Shown here one piece after another: positions 55,170-64,000 of a stretch of 64,000 nt of DNA. The notes beneath the pieces were generated by a model. It was not told the DNA's origin and ran no database searches. It was given only the letters and a program-made list of their open reading frames with translations. A program made the translations under genes and the position numbers. Position 1 is the first letter of the stretch. Each line of letters starts with the position of its first letter. Origin of the DNA: Arthrinium phaeospermum (lineage: Eukaryota > Ascomycota > Sordariomycetes > Amphisphaeriales > Apiosporaceae); NCBI GenBank assembly GCA_006503535.1, contig QYRS01000007.1:1426001-1490000 (forward strand), written 5' to 3'.

Positions 55170-56972
55170 ATGCAGTCATTCACTTCTGCCACGATAATTC
55201 TGCAGAGAGCCATGTTAGCAGCTCTGAAGACCCTGGTCAGGGGTCGGTCCTTCTTGCAGGCCCTCTTTGCCTTCTGGATAAGTCCGGCCATGCTCAAGGA
55301 GCATCATGTCAACGGACAACCGCTACCGCCCAGGTCGAGGACCATCGAGGAATTCCTGAAGGAGGCTGAGAAGCTGTTGATGGGCCCTCTCGATGGCGAC
55401 CGGTTGAATGACTTTTCGTCACAGCTGAAGCTGCAGTTCCGGGACCGGATGCAGAGCCACGCCGAGTCCATGCTGCCGTCCTATAACCATCTTCTACCGT
55501 CAGGCAAAGAGACGGGTCAGTTCCTGGCCCTTGATGTCGGCGGTTCGACCTTGCGAGTGGCATTGGTCGAGCTGAAGAGCCGGGAGGTGCCAGGGCGTGA
55601 ATGTAGCATCGTCCGGATCAACACTTTCAAAATCACCCCTGAGCTTAAGCTTCTTGAGGGCATGGCATTCTTTGACTGGATGGCCGCACGTATCAAGGAC
55701 GTGCTCTCGGACGGCGACACACAGAAGCGCAACCCTGAAATTCCTATACCCATGGGTCTAGCATGGAGTTTCCCAGTAGAGTAAGATATCCATACCATCC
55801 AGAACCTGTGCAATTAAAGCTTGTTCTAACTACTACTCCGAATCGATTAGGCAAACATCATTAGGGAGTGGTCTGCTCTTGGGCATGGGAAAGGGGTTTC
55901 TAGCAACACAAGGGTTATTGGGCCAAGATCTTGGCGCCATCTTGGAGAATGCATGCAAGAATGTTGGCCTAAATGTTCAGCTGGGCGCCATCGTGAACGA
56001 TGGGTCGGCAACGCTGCTTTCTCAGGCCTACGTACACTCCTCGACGAGGTTTGGTCTGATTCTTGGTACCGGCACTAATATTGCGGTTCACCTACCCGTC
56101 TCTGCCTTTGGCCGGGGCAAGTTCGGAAAGCGCCCAGAGACCTGGTTCGACTCGGCCAGCCACGTTATTGTGAATACTGAGCTGGGCATGTTCGGAAAGG
56201 ACATACTGCCCATGACACGGTGGGACAGGCTTCTTAGCGCAGCACATCCGAGGCCGGACTTCCAGCCACTGGAGCATTTCGTCGCCGGCTTTTATCTGGG
56301 CGAGATCTGCAGGTTCGCCTTGATCGAAGCCATCGAGGAGACTGGCCTTCTCGGTGGAATTGTGCCCCCGTCACTGCAGAAGCCGTACTCCCTCGACACA
56401 TCGACCTTATCTAAGATCGAAGCGTAAGTCCCTACTCTCTGGTGTGGAACTCGAAATCATGCCCTTTTCAGTCCTCACGACTTACTAACCCAATTGTTGC
56501 GTTTTGTAGTGACCAAACTCGCACCTTCGATACCGCCCTCCCCTACTTCGCCGCCACCCACCCGTCCCCGGTGAAACCCACCGTCTCCGACCTGACTGCG
56601 ATCCAGACCCTCGCCTCCTTCATCTCGCGGCGCTCGGCGGCGCTCCTCGCCGCGTCCGTCTTCTCGCTGTGGGAAATGCGGCACGAGACCGAGTCCGAGC
56701 ACATCGCCACGCAACAACAAAACACCTCTGTGAGCGCCGTACAACCCCTCGTGGTGGCCGAGGCCGCCGCCGAGCAGGCGCTGGACCGCACCAAGGTCGC
56801 CTTCAACGGCTCCGTCATCGAGCACTACCCGGCCTACCAGGCCAACTGCCAACGCTACATCGACCGGCTCGTCGGCGGGCAGAGCAAGCACGCGGGCGCC
56901 ATCGAGCTCGTGCCCGCGCTCGAGAGCTCGATTCTCGGCGCGGCCGTGGCGCTGGCCTGTACCGAGGGCTAA
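55170..56972 (+). CDS. hxk3: Hexokinase-family N-acetylglucosamine kinase
   Basis: Exons 55170-55780, 55851-56423 and 56510-56972 give 548 residues; introns (GTAAGA, GTAAGT; CTAAC; TAG) keep frame. The hexokinase fold is clear: phosphate-1 motif FLALDVGGSTLRVALVEL, AWSFPVEQTSLGSG, catalytic Asp in LGAIVNDGSATLLSQAY, and adenosine-binding GLILGTGTNIAV. The N-terminal about 35 residues are hydrophobic (FLQALFAFWISPAML), unlike glycolytic hexokinases. Sequence features and its place beside dam1 and ron1 match HXK3, the kinase that phosphorylates GlcNAc in the Trichoderma cluster, rather than a glycolytic enzyme. Alternative starts exist at 55212 and further in. Confidence 0.9.
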
Positions 56973-57735
56973 TCACAAGGAGTATAGTAAATAAGGGCGT
57001 AGTACTCGGCAGAACAGAATATAGCGAAGAAAAGAGCGTGCATGGGCTTCTTTCTGGCCCGATCTCGATCCCGTTGGCTGGCCGAAAGGGGGGAAAGGGA
57101 ACCAACCCATATATATAATGAAACATTTCTGCATTTACATATGCATTTTAGGTGGGATCAATGGAATCTAGCTGGCGATAGGACATATTCATATAAGGGG
57201 TATATTCATAGTCTTCGGAGGAGGGTGGCATTTTCATCACATATAGCCTTTCAAAATTCAAGCGTTAAAAGACCATGTTTAGTCAAGCCAATGTTGTTGT
57301 TTTGAGAGATGGAGACTATGCTTTCGCTGAAAAAACAAGACGATGTCCAGAAGAAGTAATATGAGGGTATAGTAGTCAAAGACCCCAAATACGAAGAAAC
57401 TAAATAACAACCAACTGTGACTTTCCACAGATACTCGCAGACCACTGTGCCTATTCCAGCAGGTACATAAACCCAGGTTCTCAGTAAGTAAATCATCATC
57501 AATCAGCACAGGGCAACCAACGCCATATCGCATCCAAAATACAACCGTTTCTCGTATATCTCGTCTCTACCATAAAATAGGATCAACCCTTCCGTTGCCA
57601 ACTAACGCGGTGGCTCTTTGTCATCAAGTATCATTCAGCGGAGAAGTACCGTTTTGCTTTACTCCTGACTTTCTGGGCCTGGATTTCTTGGGGCACGGCG
57701 ATATGATGGACAATGTGTGGGCCTGGTCTTGTTAG
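56973..57735. other. Convergent intergenic region
   Basis: 3' regions of hxk3 (+) and ron1 (-). AT-rich patches are compatible with polyadenylation signals. No gene seen. Confidence 0.45.
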
Positions 57736-59680
57736 TTATGGATGCCTGCTTTTGCTGCTGCCTGGCTTCCGAGTCCTGTTAGAAGTCATAAATAAATAGT
57801 ATTGCTTACGGTATACGGTGTCCACCAAAGGTGTCCAGTCATCGATGCTAAGCGGGAAGTACTCGTACAGCTGCTCCGTCTCCTCGGAGGGGCTGCCGTG
57901 GCTCTGGTTCGTACCGGCGCGGTTCAGGCGCGGGCTCTGCAGCGTGTCCGACGTCGAGCGGTTGTTGGGGCTGCGCTCGTCCTCCGACAGGGACAAGTTG
58001 ATGGGCCCCAGCGTCGAGACCACCGCGGCCGTTGTCGACGAGCCGCCGCCCTTGGAAGGAGCAAATGTGGCTTTATGCGGGGTCCTGTGGCCGCTGGAGG
58101 ACTGTGATGATGTGCCGCCGTCTTTAGAGGACCAAGAGGGGACGGGCGGCCGGCTGAGGTTGGGCGATATGGACAGCTTCTTTGATGGGTGTTGGGACGT
58201 ATTGTTGTTACCCTGTTGCGCGTTGAGGTAAGTCGGCGTCGGGGTGGTATTCCACTCGTTTGTGGCCGTTGGTGTATGCATGGCGCCGCCGATGCTCTGG
58301 TACCTATGTAGGCTCTGAGTCATGTCGGACCGCTCGTGCTTCAAGTTATTTACGTGCGCTACGTTGTTGTTGCCGTTGTTACTATTGACGTTGCTGCCGC
58401 TACCGCCGCCGTTACCATTGTCTACCGTACCGTCGCTATGTGTGCGCGAGCGCTCGACGCTGCCAGCCTTCTTCTCGGCGGACAACGGGACGTCCTTCCT
58501 ACTGTCGAAATTGCGGGGACTTCGACCGCGCACGATTACGGGGCCGCTCTGGATCTCGGCAATCTTCATAAGGTCGCCGCCCGCCTTCATTTTCCCTAAA
58601 AGGCAGATCTGGACTACGTAGTGTTGCTGCAGCCCCTTCCGGCGGCCGTTGTTGGCGGTGGCCGACTTGAACTGCAAGCGCTTCCACGACACGGGCAGGC
58701 TTACCCGGTGGCCGTCTACTTCCTGGCCGCCAGTCAAATCCAATACCGACTTGGGCGGTGGACCGGCCGTCTTGGTCTCCTGTCCTTCGCCCAGGGCCGG
58801 GTTGCTACTTTTCCACGGAATCGAGATGATCTCGGTCGCCTTGCCTTCGATCGATTCCATGGCCGATATCGAGGCGTAGAACTCTGTTATAGGCACTGCG
58901 CGACCCTGCTCGTTGATGACCTGTGTACAATGCCGCGGCATGATGATTTGCCCCGAGCACTGCCAGAGGTTGCGCCGGTAGCATGTGAGCTCTAGCGGCC
59001 GGCCTGTGGTCTCGCCGCCGAACACGTCCTCGGCGACAAAGAACATGCCGTACAGCTCTGCCGACAGGTTCAGCTCCGACATGACCCCGGTCGTGTCGTC
59101 GACAGGCTGCGCCTTGATGGTGGTGGCGGAGAAGCCGAGCAGCTTGTCGTCCAGCTGCTGCGGCGACGAGTCCTCATCGTGAAAGGCGCCTGGGTCCGGC
59201 GCAATCTCGTAGGGCTTCGAGTAGTGGAAGGGGTCTTCGAAGGTGGTCGAGAAGTTCTCAAACTCGTACGTGGGCGTAAAGGGCAGGCCGTGGAGCCCGC
59301 CATTTACATTGTCACTATATCCCGATTCCGGGCTGTCAGTCCAGAGCTATTTGGAAACGCGGCGCATGAGTCGTCGCCACTTCGGGTCGTTTCCGTGCTG
59401 GTGGAGTTGAGCTGAAGGCACGCGGCACGCACAGCTTCCCCGCCTCACCTTTTTGGCAAAAGTAACATGCGACGACTCCGAAACCGACCGGCGCGACATA
59501 GCGGGATAGAAGAGAAGAACGAGGCGCAACCACAACTCACAGGATAGACTCGTCAAAGGCGAGGTCTTGGTCAAAGGCCTCGATACCTAATCCGGGGCCC
59601 ATGGGACCATTCAGCCCCATATTGTCGTTGGGGCTGGCGCCAGACGGCATGGCCGGCGGCATTGAATTGAAGGTTGCCAT
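57736..59680 (-). CDS. ron1: Ndt80/PhoG-like transcription factor RON1
   Basis: Nuclear DNA-binding regulator of the GlcNAc catabolic genes. Exon 1 is 59680-59541. Exon 2 starts at 59332 after a 208-base intron (GTGAGT donor, ACAG acceptor), chosen because the nearer TAG at 59347 puts the protein out of frame. The Ndt80-type immunoglobulin-like DNA-binding domain spans about residues 135-320: ELYGMFFVAED, ELTCYRRNLWQCSGQI, EFYASISAMESIEGKATEII, VSLPVSWKRLQFKSATANNGRRKGL trimmed to its core SWKRLQFKSATANNGRRKG, and QHYVVQICL. A long Asn/Ser/Pro-rich region follows, and the C-terminus has YEYFPLSIDDWTPLVDTVYR. A GTAAGC just after VYR may start one more intron (57809-57762, 48 bases, frame-neutral), so the protein is 578 or 562 residues. 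Confidence 0.88.
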
Positions 59681-61221
59681 TGCATTGTCATGACCCGAAT
59701 CCAATCGGGGTCATGGCCTGGCTAGTCTGAAGAGAGGGTCTTGTTCGGGTCGGGAGCAACTTCGTTTGTTTGCGTGACTGTATACTTGATCGGACTAGTT
59801 TGTATGTTCGCCCGTTGAGTCCGAGGGATCTCAAGTAACTCGGAGAGATTGCTACGGTTTCTGTTTTCAGTCCGTTGTGCGACAGCTTTATGTAGGTAGC
59901 GGCTATTGGTTATCGGAGGAGGCGCAACATATGCCTGCAGCTTCGCAGCTCGTCTTGCCGTCACGTCGCAAGCGCATGGGTATAAATCGTAGGTAGGAAG
60001 AGGCGAGGCAGAAGGCAAGGGCCCAAGCGGAAGGATCACACACTCTGTGCTGTATGTTTTTTTTTGTCTTTGCTTACTTCTCTCCCCTACAAAGTAGCTG
60101 TGAGGTAAGGTCACCTTGGCCCCGTATAGGTTAAGTAAGTACGTATGCCCAGCATGGGATTTGATTAGCGGCAATCGGGTAACGCATTGCAGCAAGCGCT
60201 ACATTGAGAGCAGAGAAGTTTGGCACTTGACGTACCTCATTCAATCTCCAGACCCCCAAGCAAGGTAAATCAGAGCGTCTCTACGGAGTAGTGACCAATT
60301 GATTGGGATCTAATACTTGCCGTTCGCAACGGCCAAAGGCGGAGGTGGAGCACTCAAGCTTCTTCAATGCCCTTGCCCCCGGAATTGGTGCGGTAGTGCC
60401 CTATCAACCTATCCACTAGAGCCTAGCAGGCCTAGAGGGCCCCGAAAGAACCACCCACACTCGCTGTGGGGTGATCGGCTTTGCTGCTATCAGCTCGGCC
60501 AAATCCTCGAACCACCGATTGGTTTGCTGCACTGAGGATATCATGCCTACAGTACAGACTACAGAGGACGCAATTTCGTAATTTAGCTATCTTGCATCTG
60601 CAGCGAAACGCACCCTTTCCCCCAACGCTGCTGCCTCTCGAGGCGCATCCAAAGCGCAGAATACTACCCTCCCTTCCCCTGACAGCTACCAGCCCCCCTG
60701 ACCAAAAGCCCTGCCTTAATTAAAACTTCTATCTCCGCCACTCAACTATTTGCGCGCGCAGTCTATCCATGTTGCATGATCTTCTGTGCATTATTCGTTT
60801 ATGGAAGGTGTGTTTGACCGAGGTTGCTCTCATCTGCGGCTTCCCCGTCCAAGTCGAGCCTTGTTGACCAAGTAGGCGATTGTCTACCCGAGGCCCCTCG
60901 GCGAATGAAGAGGATATGTCAAGTCGCCCAAGGAGTCGGTTGCAGGCCGAGGTCAGATCGATATGATGAATTTTTGTAGTTTTCACTGAAATGCCCACAC
61001 GGTAAAAAAGAAAGCAATATCGGTACTATGTGGCACATTCATCAACTCACACCACCTCGCTAATCTCTATATCTTCTCTGGAATAACACGCTTTGCCTTC
61101 AGTCATGATCGCCGTCCCATTGGCTCTTAGGTCCAATCCTCCAACATGGACACGACTAATATACAGGAATGGGCAACAACTTCGAAGCAATATTAATAAG
61201 CCCGGCAAGCATTCATACAAA
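59681..61221. other. Upstream region of ron1 and 3' region of nag3
   Basis: 1.5 kb with no supported gene. Frames on both strands are short and without motifs. It probably contains the ron1 promoter and long leader. Confidence 0.45.
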
Positions 61222-64000
61222 CTACGCGATGTCGATAAACTAGCCAATATGTCAGCATTTCAAATGTGTAACAAGGTGGCTATGCTGAGTAGAGGTAGTG
61301 GGCACCTACAGTATCAGGTGAATTCGTGATCTCATCAAACGTTTGCTGGACGTCAAACCCCATAGCCGCGAGAGGCTCATGAAAGTCTTCCAGCACCTAG
61401 ATATTGCGCCCCGTCAGTAGTAGAACGAGAGAGGGGTTGGAACACGAGAGGGGGCCGGTAACTCACGTAACTCAGCACGCTCCGTGTGGCTTTATGGCCT
61501 TTGTTCTGCCTCAACCCCATAAGGGCAAGGCCCTGCAGCAGCAACGTCGACTGGGCCGTCGACGGCACGATCGGGGCAATGATGCCGCCAATGACCTCGG
61601 ACGAGGCCGTAGACTGCAGCGCCGGGACGTAGTGGGTCAAGTGGCTGCCCGGCGGGCAGACAATGACCGTGGCAAGAAGGTCGTCGGCGGCGGTCTTGGC
61701 CCGGACGACGCCGCAAGCTCTTCCCGTCAGCGCGAACTTGTAGAGCTCGACCACGTCGGGCGTGGCGTGGGTAGCCACCAAATTAAGCACGCTCTCCGCA
61801 TTCTCGAGCCCTTGGATCAGGTCAAAACAAATGAGTGCCCGCTGGATGCTCTGTGCAAGGCCCTCTGGAGCAGCCCACGACTGCAGATCCTCGATAACCA
61901 TGTTCGTCAGGCGCCTGGGGAATTGCGTGTCCCAGCCGATGTTGGTAAACCATGTTTTCTGTTCGTCCACGGGAACCCCAAGAAACGCGGCTGGGAAAGT
62001 TGTGCCTAACTGGATCTTTTGGATGCCCTTTCTCTGGAGTAGTGTTTTCACGGCCCTGCGGTGTAATGATCTGCCAATCGATACATTGCGTTTGGAAGGG
62101 TCGACGAAGATGGCCCCGATAGAACCCAGTCCCTTCGCGTAATATGTTGCAACGAATCCATACAAGGCTTGCGTGCTGCTGTTCCGAACCACATAATGGG
62201 ATTCCTCGACGCTGGGGTTGAACAGTTGGAAAGTGTGGGCGCTGCTGGCGCTATAAGGCAGACTGGGTGTGCTGGAACGTGCTAGGGCGCTGAGCAGCTC
62301 ATCCAGGGCATGGCCGTCTCTTTCATGGTCGTAGCTCTCAACAAGCCACTGTTGGCGGCTCTTGGTGACTTTCTTGGCTTTCCTCATTGTACCAGGCATC
62401 GACCCCTGAGGGACAAAGTCGCCATATAGAGCCCGGACTAGGGACGCCATCGCCGTTTCTGTGAAGTCAAAGGTGCAAATATAGGTCCCGATAGACTTGT
62501 CCATGGCGAAATCGTACGGCGAACTGACGGCCACTACCACCAGGGACTTCTTCTGGCCCGTAGCGCGAAGCATTTGACACATCATCGCGATGTGCTTGGT
62601 GAAACCTGACTGGTAGAGATTTCGATTTGCATCAGCTGTTACCAGAATGATGGAAGATGCTCGGTGAATCAGGTTCTCATGTACTTGGTGAAATTAGCTT
62701 ATTACAAAACACCCTGAGCGATGCGAAAGGGGGGATATCTTACCCGGTCGAAGCCCATTGGCGGTATACGAAGTATGCAACAACTTCCCGTGCCGAGCAC
62801 GCGCTATCGAGCGGCCAAGCTCTCGAAAGACACCCTCGCCACTCATTATAGCGCCTCGCTCCTGGTGGACCCATCTGTCATGCAAACTGCTAGGGCCACT
62901 CTTTGATGCTGCCTTCTCCATCATGCTTTTTGTTGCTGCCGAGGCAGGCAATGGTTTCACGAGTGGTGTGAGAAGCAATAGCTCCTCCTCCTGAAGCAAG
63001 CTCTGCGATAGGGGAAGTAACCCCTCTTTATCTCTTACAACGGCTATCGAATGGTCGTAGGCTTTCCGCGACAGATTCAGGTGGGTTGGGTGAGTCTTGG
63101 ACAGAAGGGAAAGTCCAGGGGGGTTTAGGGCCTTTTGCCAAGATGTACAGCTGCTCTTCATCTTCAGTACTCGTTTGACTGATGTATGAATACGTTCCTT
63201 GGATATTATTCCGTTTTCAATGCCCAGTTTCAGGCCTGATATGGCCTCGAGCTGAACATCGTGGGCACGACACAGCAGCACCAAATCGTTACCTGCCTCG
63301 ACAGCCATAACAGTACCGCCTTTCACGCCATATTCTTGGATTAGGGACTCCATCTCCAGACATTCCGAGATGGCAACGCCGCTGAAGCCAAGATCGTTCC
63401 GTAGCAAGTCGTCCACGACCTGTTCTGACAGACAAGCGTGCATGACGTTCATTCCAGCATTGGCAATTCCAACGCCGCCAATGAACATAGCATCCAGTCG
63501 ACCGGTGGCAATTGCATTTCGAAACGGAACCAGGGCACTCAAGCTTAATTCCTCCAATGTCTGGGTAATGATGGGCATGTCCAAGCTCGATCCGAGAAAG
63601 TCAAGGTTACCATAGGATGGGAAATGCTTGCCGCAAGTCGCCACACCTGCATCCTTGTACCCGTTTAGGGTCGCAATGCCGTACTGCGATGCTTCCTGGG
63701 GGTCATCGCCAATAGCTCTGACGCCCAAGGGCTGATGTCGGGCGTTTGTCAAGACATCGAGCACGGGTCCCAAAATCAGGTTGACGCCAACGGCTGATAT
63801 CTCCGTGGCTGTAGCCTTGGCTACGTTATAGGCCAGTTCTGTGCTGCCGGCAGCAGCAATGCCCATCGCACTAGGAAACTGGCATATGTAGTCTTCGTCA
63901 AACAGACTGTTGACTCCGCCATTTTCCTGGTCAAGAGCGATGAGTAAGGGGTGAGGATGACCTGCTTGGTGGGCTATAGTCTGAAGCTCCTGGACCAAGT
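61222..64000 (-). CDS. nag3: GH3 beta-N-acetylglucosaminidase-like / GNAT fusion (5' partial)
   Basis: The coding sequence enters from the right edge, with exons 64000-62744, 62683-61467, 61396-61310 and 61239-61222; introns are GT-AG and keep frame, and the stop is at 61222-61224. The first part is a GH3 barrel (LIALDQENGGVNSLF, VNLILGPVLDV, TCGKHFPSYGN, DAMFIGG, GVAISECLEMES, GNDLVLLCRAHDV) followed by the alpha/beta sandwich domain (VVVVAVSSPYDFAMD as LVVVAVSSPYDFAMD). The C-terminal part resembles a GNAT acyltransferase (FVATYYAKGLGSIGAIFVDP then RNVSIGRSLHRRAVKTLL). This fusion matches the nag3 product of fungal GlcNAc clusters, thought to release GlcNAc from chitin fragments. The DxSH acid/base motif of NagZ enzymes is missing and the nucleophile site has Glu (see findings). 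No signal peptide can be judged. Confidence 0.9.

Noticed and set aside
59333..59347. TAG acceptor at 59347 for ron1 intron 1
   Set aside because: It puts exon 2 out of frame with exon 1. The ACAG at 59333 restores the Ndt80 frame.
1..64000. CRISPR arrays, bacterial operons, insertion sequences, intact transposons
   Set aside because: No direct-repeat/spacer pattern, ribosome-binding sites or transposase frames; gene structure is fungal throughout.

Overview
This is nuclear DNA of a filamentous ascomycete (Pezizomycotina, most likely a Sordariomycete; I cannot place it further). The genes are dense and on both strands. Introns are mostly 50-95 bases with GTAAGT/GTATGT donors, CTAAC/CTGAC branch sites and CAG/TAG acceptors. 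The proteins belong to conserved fungal families (RSC9, Sec3, fructose-bisphosphatase, Ndt80-like RON1). I saw no prokaryotic, viral or CRISPR feature and no intact transposon. Exon joins below were worked out by eye and checked for frame.

Layout. 0.5-3.5 kb: ataxin-10-type protein (+). 3.9-5.3 kb: Q/N-rich hypothetical (-). 6.3-9.2 kb: RSC9 (+). 10.4-14.8 kb: exocyst SEC3 (+). 15.2-15.8 kb: small secreted DUF3237 protein (-). 16.5-18.3 kb: membrane-anchored protein of unknown function (-). 19.0-21.1 kb: secreted S10 carboxypeptidase (+). 21.1-23.6 kb: what looks like decayed or unmodelled coding sequence on the minus strand. 24.3-25.5 kb: FBP1 (+). 25.9-27.0 kb: DUF1295 membrane protein (-). 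28.1-29.1 kb: zinc-knuckle/RS protein (+). 31.3-39.2 kb: a 2584-residue protein with about seven membrane segments and a huge repeat-rich tail (+).

39.9-46.0 kb holds a divergent pair of sugar hydrolases: a secreted GH3 beta-glucosidase (-) and a GH31 alpha-xylosidase (+). Together they fit xyloglucan-oligosaccharide breakdown. A neutral ceramidase (-) follows at 46.1-48.6 kb.

51.2-64 kb is an N-acetylglucosamine catabolic cluster like the one described in Trichoderma reesei: glucosamine-6-phosphate deaminase (dam1), a hexokinase-family GlcNAc kinase (hxk3), the Ndt80-like regulator RON1 (ron1), and a GH3-GNAT fusion (nag3) running off the right edge. The deacetylase (dac1) and transporter (ngt1) expected in such a cluster are not in this window.

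Two cautions. Between 8.8 and 15.6 kb, conserved reading frames are broken by single-base indels (five in SEC3, one in the DUF3237 gene, one possible in RSC9). All the missing bases can be placed in short homopolymers, so local assembly error is the simplest explanation. Most of the remaining genes, including a 7-kb open exon, are clean. The most novel-looking items are the repeat architecture of the 2584-residue membrane protein, the decayed locus at 21-23.6 kb, the Ser-to-Thr change at the ceramidase nucleophile, the repeat tail on the deaminase, and the missing canonical catalytic residues in the nag3 GH3 domain.
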